A stretch of DNA of 64,000 nt from Streptomonospora mangrovi (GTDB lineage: Bacteria; Actinomycetota; Actinomycetes; Streptosporangiales; Streptosporangiaceae). The stretch spans positions 1-64,000 of the forward strand of contig NZ_JAJAQC010000024.1 of NCBI RefSeq assembly GCF_027604915.1, given 5' to 3'. A program made the translations under genes and the position numbers. Positions 14,582 through 23,896 of this stretch are shown in pieces; positions within the stretch are counted from its first letter, which is position 1, and every line of letters starts with the position of its first letter. The notes under the pieces are model-generated. The model searched no databases. It was given only the letters and a program-made list of their open reading frames with translations, and had not been told where the DNA came from.

Positions 14582-17500
14582 GTGCTGGTGCTGCACGGGT
14601 GGTGGCGCCCCGGCGCCCAGGGGGCGCCGGGCGCGCTGCTGGTGTGGGGCGAGCACCCCCCGCCCGGCGCGGGCGCCCGCCGCCCCGGCGTGCACCCCTT
14701 CGCCGCCTCCCCCGCCGAACTGCGCCGCGCCCTGGCCGCGCGGGCGCCCCGCACCGACCCCGCCGCCTCGGTGGAGCGGGCGGCGCTGCGCCTGCCCACC
14801 GCCGGCACCACCCCGCTGCCCTCCCCCGCCCACGGCGCCGCCGCCGCGCCCCACCGCCCCGCCTGGGGCACCTGGCGGGTGCCCGCGCTGCGCCTGAACC
14901 CCGCCGCCGCCCGGCCCCTGCTGCTGGCACTGGCCACCGCGCCCGACCCCGACCCCGCCACCGGGCCGGGCCTGGCCCACCTGGGCGAGGTCGCCGCCTT
15001 CGCCGCCCGGCTGGCCGCGCGCGGCCACCTGCTGCCGGCCCTGGCCGCACCCGGCGCCCAGTGGCGCCCGGTGCTGACCGGCGCCGCCCAGACCCACCTG
15101 GACGCCCTCACCGCCGCCCTGCCGCCCAGTGCCCAGGCCGAGGACCCCGCCGCCGACCCCTCGGCGCGCCTGCTCGACGCCCTCACCCACCTGGCCGACG
15201 CCCACGCCCGCGCGCTGCTGGCCGGCCACCCCGCACCCGGCCACCCCCTGGCCGCGGCCCTGGCCGCCCCGCGCCCCCGCCCCCTCAGCCCCGCCCCGCC
15301 CGGATTGGGCGCGCGCCTGGCCGCCTGGCACCGCGACGCCCGCCGCGCCCGCACCGGCGCCCACCTGGTGCTGCGCCTGCGCGACCCCGACACCCCCCAG
15401 CAGCCCTGGCACCTGGAGTTCTGGGTGGCCTCACGCGCCGACCCCAGCCTCCAGGTACCGGCCGCCGCCCTGTGGCAGGATGCCGACCACGCCGCCGCTG
15501 TTGGCCCTGAGGCCGGCACCGCCCTGCTCACCCAGTTGCGCGCCGCCGCCCGCCACTACCCCGCCCTGGCGCCGGCCGCCGCCCAGGCCGCACCCACCCA
15601 CCTGGCGCTCACCCTGGGCCAAGCCCACACCTTCATCACCGCCGACGCCCCCCGGCTCACCGCCGCCGGCATCGGCGTGGTCCTGCCCGAATGGGTGGGC
15701 CGGCGCCGCCTGGGCCTGCGCCTGACCACCCGCGAACGCCCCGCCGCCGCCCCCGGCGGCATCGGCGCCGGCGACCTCCTGGACTTCTCCCTGGCCGCCG
15801 TCTGCGACGACGACACCCTGGACCTGGACGAACTCGCCCGCCTGGCCCGCCTCAAGGAGCCCCTGGTCCACCTGCGCGGCCGCTGGCTGCTCGCCGACCC
15901 CGCCCACCTGCGCGCCGTCGTGGCGTTCCTGCGCCGCCGCGGCCACGGCGCCCTCCACCGCTCCCAGGCGCTGCGCCTGGCGTTGTCGTCGGCCTCCGAG
16001 GCGCCCCTGCCCGTGGTCGGCGTCGACGCCGACGGCGCGCTGGGCGACCTGCTGGCCGGCGCCGCCCACCAGCGGCTCCACCCCCTGGCCGACCCGCCCG
16101 GGTTCACCGCCTCCCTGCGCCCCTACCAGCGGCGCGGCGCCGCCTGGCTGCGGTTTTTGGACCGCCTGGGCCTGGGCGCGGTCCTGGCCGACGACATGGG
16201 GCTGGGCAAGACCGTCCAACTGCTGGCGGTCCTGGCCGACGAACGCGCCCCCGGCCGCCCCGCCCCCTCGGGCCCCACCCTGCTGGTGTGCCCGGTGTCG
16301 CTGCTGGGCAACTGGCGCCGCGAGGCCCAGCGGTTCGCCCCCGGCCTGCGCCTGCACACCCACCACGGCCCCCGCCGCGCCCGCGGCAACGACCTCGCCC
16401 GCGCCGCCGGCGCCGCCGACCTGGTCCTGACCACCTACGGCACGCTGCGCCGCGACGCCGAGGAGATGGCGGCCCTGCCCTGGGACCGCGTCGTGTGCGA
16501 TGAGGCCCAGGCGCTGAAGAACGCCGACGCCGCCCAGGCACAGGCCGTGCGCCGGCTGCCCGCGCGCGCCCGCGTCGCGCTGACCGGCACCCCGGTCGAG
16601 AACAACCTGGAGGAGCTGTGGGCGGTGGTGGACTTCGCCAACCCCGGCCTGCTGGGCAGCCGCCAGGCGTTCGCGGCGGGGCTGGCGGCCCGCGCCGCGC
16701 GCGCCGCCCAGAACGGCGGCGGTGAGGACTCCCCCGGCACCGGCGACGAGGGCGAGGACCCCGCGGCCCTGCTGCGCCGCGTTACCGGCCCCTTCATCCT
16801 GCGCCGCCTCAAGACCGACCGCGCCATCATCACCGACCTCCCGGCCAAGCACGAGATGCGCACCTGGTGCACCCTCACCCCCGAGCAGGCCACCCTCTAC
16901 CAGGCCGCCGTCGACGACATGGCCGCCCGCCTGGCAGAGTCCGACCAGCGCGAACGCAACGCCGTGGTCCTGGGGACGCTGGGCCGCCTCAAGCAGATCT
17001 GCAACCACCCCGCCCAGTTCCTGGGCGACGGCTCGCCCCTGGCCGGGCGCTCGGGCAAGCTCGCCCGCCTGGAGGAGCTGCTGGAGCAGGTGGCGGCCGC
17101 CGGCGAACAGGCGCTGTGCTTCACCCAGTACACCGCCCTGGGCGACCGCCTGGCCCCCTACCTGCACCAGCGCCTGGGCGTTGAGGTGCTGTGGCTCCAC
17201 GGCGGCACCCCCCGCGCCCGCCGCGAGGAGATCACCGCCCGCTTCCAGGCCGCCGACCGCCCCATGGTGCTGCTGCTCTCCCTCAAGGCCGCCGGCACCG
17301 GCCTCAACCTCACCGCCGCCAACCACGTCGTGCACATCGACCGCTGGTGGAACCCGGCGGTGGAGGACCAGGCCACCGACCGGGCGTTTCGCATCGGCCA
17401 GCGCCGCGACGTCCAGGTGCGCAAACTGGTGTGCGTGGGCACCGTCGAGGAGCGCATCGACGAGCTGATCGAGCGCAAGCGCCGCCTGGCCCGCGCGGCG

Positions 17501-17590
17501 GTGGCCACCGGCGAGCACTGGCTGGCCGACCTCACCACCGACCACCTGCGCGACCTGGTGCGCCTGGCGCCCGAGGCGGTCGCCGCGTGA
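14582..17590 (+). CDS. SNF2-family DEAD/DEAH helicase
   Basis: A 1002-residue Swi2/Snf2 ATPase, a DNA translocase thought to remodel protein-DNA complexes. The first 500 residues are the SNF2-associated N-terminal region of bacterial members. The motor shows LADDMGLGKTVQLLAVL (Walker A), DEAQALKN (motif II), LTGTPVENNLEELW (motif III), and at the end GTGLNLTAANHVVHIDRWWN and DRAFRIGQRRDVQVRKL (motifs V and VI). The GTG 14582 is used because of GGGAGGGG and a VLVLHGWW opening typical of the family; GTG 14552 is possible. Its stop overlaps the SWIM gene start as GTGA, the usual bacterial pairing. Confidence 0.92.
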   Translation: MLVLHGWWRPGAQGAPGALLVWGEHPPPGAGARRPGVHPFAASPAELRRALAARAPRTDPAASVERAALRLPTAGTTPLPSPAHGAAAAPHRPAWGTWRVPALRLNPAAARPLLLALATAPDPDPATGPGLAHLGEVAAFAARLAARGHLLPALAAPGAQWRPVLTGAAQTHLDALTAALPPSAQAEDPAADPSARLLDALTHLADAHARALLAGHPAPGHPLAAALAAPRPRPLSPAPPGLGARLAAWHRDARRARTGAHLVLRLRDPDTPQQPWHLEFWVASRADPSLQVPAAALWQDADHAAAVGPEAGTALLTQLRAAARHYPALAPAAAQAAPTHLALTLGQAHTFITADAPRLTAAGIGVVLPEWVGRRRLGLRLTTRERPAAAPGGIGAGDLLDFSLAAVCDDDTLDLDELARLARLKEPLVHLRGRWLLADPAHLRAVVAFLRRRGHGALHRSQALRLALSSASEAPLPVVGVDADGALGDLLAGAAHQRLHPLADPPGFTASLRPYQRRGAAWLRFLDRLGLGAVLADDMGLGKTVQLLAVLADERAPGRPAPSGPTLLVCPVSLLGNWRREAQRFAPGLRLHTHHGPRRARGNDLARAAGAADLVLTTYGTLRRDAEEMAALPWDRVVCDEAQALKNADAAQAQAVRRLPARARVALTGTPVENNLEELWAVVDFANPGLLGSRQAFAAGLAARAARAAQNGGGEDSPGTGDEGEDPAALLRRVTGPFILRRLKTDRAIITDLPAKHEMRTWCTLTPEQATLYQAAVDDMAARLAESDQRERNAVVLGTLGRLKQICNHPAQFLGDGSPLAGRSGKLARLEELLEQVAAAGEQALCFTQYTALGDRLAPYLHQRLGVEVLWLHGGTPRARREEITARFQAADRPMVLLLSLKAAGTGLNLTAANHVVHIDRWWNPAVEDQATDRAFRIGQRRDVQVRKLVCVGTVEERIDELIERKRRLARAAVATGEHWLADLTTDHLRDLVRLAPEAVAA

Positions 17591-18360
17591 GCCCGGCCCC
17601 CGCCGCCCGCCCCGGCGCCGAGTGGGCGCGCCTGCTGCGCGGCCTGGCCCCCGACCCCGCGCCGCCGCTGTGGCGGCGCGCCCGCGCCCTGGCCGAATCG
17701 GGCGCGGTGAGCGGGCTGAAGGTGCTGCCCGGCGAGGCCGCCGCCCAGGTGCGCGGCCCCGGCGGGCCGGCCGCCGCGAGCCTGCTGTGGCCCCCGGCCC
17801 AGGACCAGGAGTGGGACCGCGCGGCACGGGCGCTGGCCGACCAGCCGGTGTTTCGCGACGCCGTGCTGGCCGGGCTGCTGCCGGTGGAGGCCGGGCGGGT
17901 GTGGGAGCTGGTGGGCTGGCCGGCGCTGCCCCGCCGCTTCGGCGAGGTCGCCTGCGTGTGCTCCTGCCCGGCCTGGGAGGACCCCTGCGTGCACGCCGCC
18001 GCCCTGCTGTTCGCCTTGGCCGACCAGGTCGAGCGCGACCCCTTCACCGTGGCCGCCTGGCGGGGGTGCGCCCGCGAGGAACTGCTGGAGCGGGTGCGCC
18101 GCGCCGCCGCGCCCGATCCCGCCCCCGCCGCCGCTGCCGACCCCGGGGAGTTCTGGGCGGCGCCGCCGCTGCCGGCCCTGCCGCCGCTGCCCGGCGACCC
18201 CGCCGCCACCTGGGCACCGCCCCCCGGCGGCGCCGACGGCGAGGATGTGGCGGCGGTGCTGGCGCCGCTGTACGCCCGCCTGCTGCGCGCCGAGACCGCC
18301 CCGGACCCCGGCGCGGCCCCCGGTCAGGATCCGCCGCCCCCGCCGCCGGCGAAGGGCTGA
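17587..18360 (+). CDS. SWIM zinc-finger protein
   Basis: A 257-residue protein whose centre carries the SWIM motif CxCx(n)CxH as CSCPAWEDPCVHAAALLFAL, a zinc ligand set found in proteins that bind DNA or partner proteins. The C-terminal 80 residues are proline- and alanine-rich and probably disordered. It starts inside the SNF2 stop (GTGA), so the two are coupled; SWIM proteins and SNF2 helicases are widely encoded together and the pair is thought to work on chromosomal DNA. A perfect hairpin follows the stop. Confidence 0.88.
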   Translation: MSPAPAARPGAEWARLLRGLAPDPAPPLWRRARALAESGAVSGLKVLPGEAAAQVRGPGGPAAASLLWPPAQDQEWDRAARALADQPVFRDAVLAGLLPVEAGRVWELVGWPALPRRFGEVACVCSCPAWEDPCVHAAALLFALADQVERDPFTVAAWRGCAREELLERVRRAAAPDPAPAAAADPGEFWAAPPLPALPPLPGDPAATWAPPPGGADGEDVAAVLAPLYARLLRAETAPDPGAAPGQDPPPPPPAKG

Positions 18361-18376
18361 GCGCGGCGCGGGTGCG

Positions 18377-18404
18377 GCCCGGCCCCGGCGGCCCGGGGCC
18401 GGGC
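18377..18404. terminator. bidirectional hairpin after SNF2-SWIM
   Basis: GCCCGGCCCCGG (18377-18388) and CCGGGGCCGGGC (18393-18404) form a perfect 12-base-pair stem with loop CGGC, between two convergent genes. No T-run. Confidence 0.65.
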
Positions 18405-18417
18405 ATCCCGCAGCGGG

Positions 18418-21036
18418 TCAGCCGGTGCGGGCGGCGCGCAGGCGCTCCACCAGCGCCGCGCGGTCCTGCTCCAGCGCGGCGGCAGCGGCCACCGCCCGGG
18501 CCACCCCCTGGCGGATCGGCTCGTGGACCACCCCGGGCACCCGCTCGTCCAGCACCGCCAGCGCCTTGTCCGCACCTCCCTCGGCGTGGGCCGCCAGCAG
18601 CGCCCGCGCCTCCTCCAGACCCGCCTGGCGCAGCGCGGCCGAGGAGGCGGCGTCGCGCAGGCCCAAAAAGTGCCAGAACCCCACCGGCGGGAAGAACGGC
18701 AGGTCGCGCGCCGGCAGTTGGCGCCGGTGCGCGGGGGCGGTGACCACCTCCCACTGGAGGGAGTCGTCGTCGGCCGCGTAGCAGCAGACCCGCTCCATGC
18801 GGGCGCTGCCCCGCCCCTGGGTGAGCAGGAGGTCCACCCCCGAACCGGGGAAGCGCAGGATCGCCCAGGGGTGGCCCATGGCCCGCGGCCGGTGGTGGCG
18901 GGCCCGGCGGCCGTCAGCACCCTCCACCAGGTAGTCGTCGGAGTAGTTGCCGGGGCGGTCGGTGACCGCCGCCACCCGGAAGCCCGACAGCCGCCCGGAC
19001 TGCCCCAGCGGGGACTCCACCCCCTCGGGCAGCCGCACCAGGGACAGGCTCTGCCGCTCCCACTCCCAGCCCGCCTCGGGGCCGGCGGAGAAGAACGCGG
19101 GCAGGGAGGCCTGCGCGGCGGTGGCCTCGCCCGACCAGGCGTACCACCCGGTGTCGCGGCCGCGCTCCCCGCCCAGCCACACCGTGGTGCCGTCGCTCAT
19201 CTGCCCGGCCCAGCTCAGGCGCTGCGGGACGGCGGCCAGCCGGTGGCCCGTCCACTCGCTCACGGCGTGGGCGGGGAACTCCCGCGCCCAGCTCGCGGTG
19301 GACCAGTCGCCCTCCCGGTCCGGGTCAAAGCGCTCGTTGGGCCGGTCGGACCAGTAGGCCCACCCCGCGCCGCCGGAGGCGCCGGGATAGGCCACCAGGA
19401 AGCGGCCCTGGAGGTGGCGCACCACCGGGACCGGCGGCGCCTCGCCCTCGCCCGGGGGTTGCAGGTCCACGACGCCCACCCGCCCGGAGTGGTCCACCGC
19501 GATCGCGCGCTCGCGCCCCACCAGGGTGCACACCGGCCAGGAGGAGCACACGCGCAGCACCGCCTCGGGTCCGCCCAGTTCGGCGACGGCGGCGTCGAAG
19601 GCCGGCCACCCCAGCTCCTCGGGCAGCCCGCCGCGCAGGGCCCGCAGCAGCGGACCGGCCCCCTGCACCGCGGCGACCTCCTCCTCGACCCCGGCGAGCG
19701 CGGCGGTGGCGGCGTCGTCGAGCAGGCGGTCCAGGGTGCGCAGGCTGTCGGCGGCGCTGGGCAGGCCGGCCGCGCCGATGTCGGCGACCAGGCGCCGGAC
19801 GCGCTCGCGCACCAGCGGCACCACCTCGGGGATGTCGGGGAAGGCGGTGATGGCGCTGCGCGCGGCGGCGGGCGGGGTGGCGTTGGGGTCGCGGTGGCGG
19901 CCGGAGACCTGGCGCTCCAGGCGCGGCCCCAGCACGGGGTGGGCGAACAGGAGGCCCAGGTGGGGGCCGTGCAGGAAGGCGAACTCCCGGCCGCGCGCGG
20001 GCAGGTGCACCGGGATGTTGTGGGCCAGGCAGGCCGCCAGGAGCTCGGCGTCCAGCCGGGAGTGGCCGCACTCGGAGGACCAGGTGTCCAGGGGGCGGTC
20101 CTCGGCCCGCAGCCGGGGCGCCAGCCGCGGCAGGATCGCATACAGCCGCTGGGGCATGCGCTGGGCCATGACGCCCTGCCCGCTGCCGGTGTACTTGAAC
20201 AGCCGGCTGAAGCGCTGGAGCCAGCCGGACACCCCGCCCCGGGGGGTGACCTCGCCGCGGGCCAGCGCCTCCACCGCGCCAGACGCCTCCAGCAGGTGCA
20301 GCCACGCGCCGCCGTCGTTCTTGACCCACCTCCCGGGCGGGAACAGCTCCCACAACGCGGCCAGGCGCTCAGGCGGCGGCGGGGCGGCGGCGAACACCCG
20401 GGCGGCCTTGGTGAACAGGGCCGGGGGCACGGCGGTGCCCCGCGAGGCGGCGAGCAGGTCGGCCAGGGCGCGGGCCACCTCCTCCTGGGCGACGCCGGCG
20501 GCCGCGGCGGTCTTGGCCAGCAGGGTGTAGGTGCCGGCCGCCGGGGCGCTGCCCCCGGCGGCGCGCGCGGTGACCAGCGCGCTCAGCGCCGGATAGGCCT
20601 CCGCGGGCGGCAGGGTGGCGGTGATCCACTCCTGGAAGGCGCGGACCTCCTTGGCGGGCAGGGCGCCGGCGCGGGCCAGGAACAGCGCCTGGGCGGTGTG
20701 GTGGCCGGTGTCGAGGTCCAGACCGTGGTCGGCCTCGGCCTGGCGGGCGCGGGCATAGGCGCGCGGCGCCGCCCACAAGGCCTTGGCCCCGCCCAGCAGC
20801 ACCAGCCCCTGGGCCGCGCCGTCCCACAGCCAGGGCCGCATCTCCGGAGGCACCTCCTGGGCCAGGCGGTCCAGGGAGCGCAGGAAGTCGTCGGCCTTGC
20901 GCGCGGCACCGGGCAGGTGCCGGTGCAGGCGCTCCTGCGCCTCGTGCGCCGCGGGCAGCAGGTCGGGGCGGTCGCGGCGCGCCCAGTCCGTCAGCAGGCT
21001 GACGTCGCCGGAGGAGGTGGGGAGGGTGAAGGTCAT
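18418..21036 (-). CDS. 872-residue orphan protein
   Basis: A large cytoplasmic protein (no signal or membrane segment) with no domain I can name. Residues 1-330 are helical and contain repeat-like blocks such as GLVLLGGAKALWAAPRAYAR; the middle has WVKNDGGAWLHLLEASGA and FKYTGSGQGVMAQRMPQRLY; residues 480-800 are rich in Trp, Gly and beta-forming residues (TLVGRERAIAVDHSGRVGVV, YWSDRPNERF, YLVEGADGRRARHHRPR), like a beta-propeller or beta-sandwich. Codon bias is typical. ATG 21036 follows GGAGG-containing sequence. It may be cotranscribed with the ACT protein 50 bases upstream. It faces SNF2-SWIM tail to tail. Function unknown. Confidence 0.65.
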   Translation of the reverse strand: MTFTLPTSSGDVSLLTDWARRDRPDLLPAAHEAQERLHRHLPGAARKADDFLRSLDRLAQEVPPEMRPWLWDGAAQGLVLLGGAKALWAAPRAYARARQAEADHGLDLDTGHHTAQALFLARAGALPAKEVRAFQEWITATLPPAEAYPALSALVTARAAGGSAPAAGTYTLLAKTAAAAGVAQEEVARALADLLAASRGTAVPPALFTKAARVFAAAPPPPERLAALWELFPPGRWVKNDGGAWLHLLEASGAVEALARGEVTPRGGVSGWLQRFSRLFKYTGSGQGVMAQRMPQRLYAILPRLAPRLRAEDRPLDTWSSECGHSRLDAELLAACLAHNIPVHLPARGREFAFLHGPHLGLLFAHPVLGPRLERQVSGRHRDPNATPPAAARSAITAFPDIPEVVPLVRERVRRLVADIGAAGLPSAADSLRTLDRLLDDAATAALAGVEEEVAAVQGAGPLLRALRGGLPEELGWPAFDAAVAELGGPEAVLRVCSSWPVCTLVGRERAIAVDHSGRVGVVDLQPPGEGEAPPVPVVRHLQGRFLVAYPGASGGAGWAYWSDRPNERFDPDREGDWSTASWAREFPAHAVSEWTGHRLAAVPQRLSWAGQMSDGTTVWLGGERGRDTGWYAWSGEATAAQASLPAFFSAGPEAGWEWERQSLSLVRLPEGVESPLGQSGRLSGFRVAAVTDRPGNYSDDYLVEGADGRRARHHRPRAMGHPWAILRFPGSGVDLLLTQGRGSARMERVCCYAADDDSLQWEVVTAPAHRRQLPARDLPFFPPVGFWHFLGLRDAASSAALRQAGLEEARALLAAHAEGGADKALAVLDERVPGVVHEPIRQGVARAVAAAAALEQDRAALVERLRAARTG

Positions 21037-21086
21037 GCCGGGATGGTGGCACAGCCCGCGGACAGACTCCGGCCGCGCCCGGGCGG

Positions 21087-21482
21087 CTATCCGGATGCGG
21101 CCAGGGCGCGCAGCAGCGCCACCGCCCGCTCGCCCTGGGCGTAGGGCACGAACAGGTGGTCGTGGTGGAATCCGGCCACCACGTTGCAGGCGATGCCCTC
21201 GCCGGCCAGCGCGCCGGCCACCGCCGCGGTCAGGCCCACCGCTTCCAGCGCCGAGTGCACCCGCAGCGTGATCCACGCGCAGGGGAAGGAGGAGATCAAG
21301 CCGGTGCGCTCGGCCTCGGCGCGCTCGCACACCACCGTCCACCCCTCGGGCTCGGCCACGGTGACCACCGCCGCCAGGCCCTCGGGCACGCGCGCACACG
21401 AGGCGAACACGTACTCCCCCGGGTGGGGGTGGGGGTCCAGCCCGGCCAGCAGGCGCGCCAGGTCCCGCTCGGGCGCGCTCAC
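21087..21482 (-). CDS. ACT-domain protein
   Basis: A 131-residue protein with two ACT-like halves: an N-terminal half containing GEYVFASCARVPEGLAAVVT and a C-terminal half with WITLRVHSALEAVGLTAAVA and GIACNVVAGFHHDHLFVPY, the stretch typical of stand-alone ACT/CASTOR-like proteins that bind amino acids. The GTG at 21482 overlaps the stop of the acetyltransferase gene (GTGA), so the two are translationally coupled. Ligand unknown. Confidence 0.78.
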   Translation of the reverse strand: MSAPERDLARLLAGLDPHPHPGEYVFASCARVPEGLAAVVTVAEPEGWTVVCERAEAERTGLISSFPCAWITLRVHSALEAVGLTAAVAGALAGEGIACNVVAGFHHDHLFVPYAQGERAVALLRALAASG

Positions 21483-22018
21483 GCGCCGCGCTGGGAGGGC
21501 CGGGCGCGGAACACCTGGAGGCGGGTGTTGTAGTACTTCTCGGTCTCCCCGACCCACTCCATGCCCAGCCGCCGGGCCGTGGCGATGGCCCGCGCGTTCT
21601 TGGGCCGGGCCACCGCGAACAGCTCCTCCACGCCCTGCTCGAACGCCCAGGCCACCAGCGCCCGGCTGGCCTCGGTGGCGTAGCCGTGCCCCCAGTGGCG
21701 GGGGTCTAGCTGCCAGTTCAGCTCGAAGTCCTCCTCAAAGGGCGGCAGCAGCCGCAGCGACAGCCCGCCGATCAGGGTGTCGTCGGCGCTGCGCACCACC
21801 GCCCAGCGCCCCGCCGGCGGCACCAGGTTGGGCTGGGCCTCCGCCCACGCCGCCAGGACCGAGCGCATCGCCTCCACGTCGGTGACCACCCGCATCTCCG
21901 GGGTCAGCCACCGCGCGACCTCCTGGGCGCCGTAGATGCCCAGGGCCGCCTCAGCGTCGTCGGTGCTCCAGTCGCGGATGGTGAGCCGTTGGGTGCGCAG
22001 CACGGGCGTCGAGGTCAT
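21479..22018 (-). CDS. GNAT acetyltransferase (RimJ/RimL-like)
   Basis: A 179-residue N-acetyltransferase of the Acetyltransf_3 type. TQRLTIRDWSTDDAEAALGI is the typical opening, and the acetyl-CoA pyrophosphate-binding loop is WQLDPRHWGHGYATEASRAL (motif A, Q/R-x-x-G-x-G/A). ARPKNARAIATARRLGMEWV is motif B. It may modify ribosomal or other N-termini, but the substrate is not deducible. The start could also be the ATG at 22027 (MPPMTS); neither has a clear Shine-Dalgarno. It precedes and overlaps the ACT gene. Confidence 0.85.
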   Translation of the reverse strand: MTSTPVLRTQRLTIRDWSTDDAEAALGIYGAQEVARWLTPEMRVVTDVEAMRSVLAAWAEAQPNLVPPAGRWAVVRSADDTLIGGLSLRLLPPFEEDFELNWQLDPRHWGHGYATEASRALVAWAFEQGVEELFAVARPKNARAIATARRLGMEWVGETEKYYNTRLQVFRARPSQRGA

Positions 22019-22095
22019 AGGGGGCATGCTAACCAAGAACGGGCGCTTTTGACCGGTGTGCCCCAGCCTGTTCGCCGGCGCGGCCCCACACAACG

Positions 22096-22137
22096 ACGGC
22101 GGGGCCGCCCGGAGAAGACTCCGGACGGCCCCGCCGT
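22096..22137 (-). terminator. terminator of the cold-shock gene
   Basis: An 18-base-pair stem with one mismatch (ACGGCGGGGCCG.CCGGA against TCCGGACGGCCCCGCCGT) and loop GAAGAC, starting 17 bases after the cspA stop. No T-run follows on either strand. Confidence 0.75.
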
Positions 22138-22154
22138 ACTGCGAAAACCTGGGG

Positions 22155-22358
22155 TCAGAGGCCCTGGACGTTCTCGGCCTGCGGGCCCTTGGGGCCCTGC
22201 GTGACGTCGAACTCCACGCGCTGCTCTTCCTCAAGGTTGCGGTAGCCGTTGCCCGCGATGTTGCTGTAGTGGACGAACACGTCCGGGCCGCCCTCGTCCT
22301 GCTGGATGAAGCCGAAGCCCTTTTCGCTGTTGAACCACTTGACGGTGCCCTGCGGCAT
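22155..22358 (-). CDS. cspA: cold-shock protein
   Basis: A 67-residue single cold-shock domain. It starts [20 protein letters not shown], containing RNP1 (KGFGFI), and has RNP2 as VFVHYSNI; the C-terminus is the usual [13 protein letters not shown]. Such proteins bind single-stranded RNA and DNA and act as RNA chaperones. It is monocistronic, with a long upstream region and its own hairpin terminator. Confidence 0.96.
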   Translation of the reverse strand: MPQGTVKWFNSEKGFGFIQQDEGGPDVFVHYSNIAGNGYRNLEEEQRVEFDVTQGPKGPQAENVQGL

Positions 22359-22624
22359 GTGCGTCTCCCATTCGAGATCGGTCCCGACCCCGCACTTTGC
22401 GGTGTCGGCGGGTGCTGCGAACTTTCTCGAAAAGAAAAACGCCCGCTGGTCAACAACTCCGCAGGCGCAAACAACATGCGCGTTCAGGCGAAATCACGAC
22501 TGCAACCCGATGCCTCAACACTACCACCCATCCGCCCACGCGCCAGGTGCGCTGCGTCACGCCCGCGCCACGATCCCCCCGGCACTCCACCCGGCCTGGG
22601 CAAACACGCGGCAAAACCGGCGCG
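22359..22624 (-). promoter_or_regulatory. cspA upstream region, probable long 5' UTR
   Basis: This 266-base gap is the most AT-rich part of the neighbourhood (22425-22500). On the minus strand TTGACC (22446-22451 on the plus strand as GGTCAA) is a candidate -35 box, followed by a T-rich stretch read from GTTTTTCTTTTCGAGAAAG. A transcript from there would carry a leader of about 60-70 bases, as cold-shock genes often do. The exact start cannot be placed by eye. Confidence 0.35.
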
Positions 22625-23644
22625 CTAGCGCGCCCGGCGGGGGTCGGCGGGCAGCCCGAACAGCGGGAACAGGCGCGCGGTGTCCAAGAAGGAGTTCAGC
22701 GCGCTGATACGGCCACCGCGCACCTCGACCACCTGGAGCGCCCAGGGCTCGAACCCCCCGCCGGGCGCCGGGCGGTACTGCCCGAACGCCGCCGAGCCGT
22801 TGGCCGCCACCGGCACCAGCACCGACCCCCGGCACCCGTGCCCGGGACCCAGCATCCACGAGCAGATGTCGGGCGCCCCCTGGAGCCACAGCGCATAGGG
22901 CGGCATCGACAGCGTGGCGTCCTCGCGCAGCAGCGCGGTCAGCGCCTCCAGGTCATAGGACTCAAACGCCGACACATAGCGCCGCAGCAGCTCCTGCTGC
23001 CGGCTGTCGCCGGGGCGCAGCGGCTCGGTGGCGCCCAGGTCGCCCGCCGCCGCCAGCGTGGCCCGCGCCCGTTGCAGCGCGCTGTTGACCGAGGCCACGC
23101 TGGTGCCCAGCAGTTCGGCGACCTCCGCCGCCCGCCACGCCAGCACCTCGCGCAGGATCAGCACCGCCCGCTGGCGCGGCGCCAGATGCTGCAACGCCGC
23201 CACGAACGCCAGCCGCACGCTGTCGCGCAGCGCGACCTCCTCGGCCGGGTCGCCCGAGCCCGGCAGCGCCCGGGCGTCGGGGAAGGGCTCCACCCACACG
23301 TCCTCGCCCAGCGCCGGACCCAGCACGGGCTCGGCGCCGCCGGCCGGGCCCATCTCGACCGGGCGGGCCCGCCGCTCGCGGCCGTTGAGCGCGTCCAGGC
23401 AGGTGTTGGTGGCGATGCGGTACAGCCACGACCGCAGCGAGGAGCGGTGCTCGAAGCGCTCATAGGCCCGCCAGGCCCGCACCATGGTCTCCTGCACGGC
23501 GTCCTCGGCCTCAAAGGCCGACCCCAGCATCCGGTAGCAGTAGCCGGTCAGCTCCACGCGGAAGCCCTCCAGGCGGTCGGCCAACTCGGCCGAGCCGAGC
23601 TGCTCGGGCACCGGACGCTCCGAGCGCGCGGTGAGTTCGCTCAT
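22625..23644 (-). CDS. sigG: ECF sigma factor of the SigG/ECF56 type with SnoaL-like tail
   Basis: A 339-residue extracytoplasmic-function sigma factor. Region 2 reads [20 protein letters not shown] and region 4 [20 protein letters not shown] then [20 protein letters not shown]. After about residue 205 an extra domain of the SnoaL/NTF2 fold follows ([32 protein letters not shown]), as in M. tuberculosis SigG and in ECF41/ECF56 factors where this tail controls activity instead of an anti-sigma factor. ATG 23644 follows GGAGGGG. No anti-sigma gene is adjacent, which fits the family. Confidence 0.88.
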   Translation of the reverse strand: MSELTARSERPVPEQLGSAELADRLEGFRVELTGYCYRMLGSAFEAEDAVQETMVRAWRAYERFEHRSSLRSWLYRIATNTCLDALNGRERRARPVEMGPAGGAEPVLGPALGEDVWVEPFPDARALPGSGDPAEEVALRDSVRLAFVAALQHLAPRQRAVLILREVLAWRAAEVAELLGTSVASVNSALQRARATLAAAGDLGATEPLRPGDSRQQELLRRYVSAFESYDLEALTALLREDATLSMPPYALWLQGAPDICSWMLGPGHGCRGSVLVPVAANGSAAFGQYRPAPGGGFEPWALQVVEVRGGRISALNSFLDTARLFPLFGLPADPRRAR

Positions 23645-23716
23645 GGGTGTGCCCCTCCGGCGCCGCCGGAGCGCCGGCCGCGCGGGCCGACACCGCCCGA
23701 AGGCCGCCTTTTCGCT

Positions 23717-23757
23717 GGTGGTGAGTCTTTTCACCACCCTAGCCGCGGGGTGTGACA
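23717..23757 (-). promoter_or_regulatory. sigma-gene promoter region: inverted repeat and TGTCACA
   Basis: GGTGGTGA (23717-23724) and TCACCACC (23731-23738) are perfect arms around a six-base spacer. Just upstream on the minus strand TGTCACA (23751-23757) matches the -35 element described for ECF41-type autoregulated promoters; the matching -10 (CGTC) is not seen at the expected place. The repeat may be an operator or an RNA hairpin in the leader. Confidence 0.4.
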
Positions 23758-23896
23758 AACCACAGGACCGCGCCACCGCCCCCGGGAGCGCACCGTCCCC
23801 GGCCCCGCCACCCACCTGCCCGCCACCACCCACACCGCGCCGGACACCGGCCACGGCAGGGAACCTCGACCGCCCGCCGCCGATGACCCGGCCCCC

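Noticed and set aside
22741-22760. tRNA T-arm-like CTCGAACCCC
   Set aside because: It lies inside the sigma factor coding region and has no cloverleaf around it. No tRNA or rRNA gene was found in the window.
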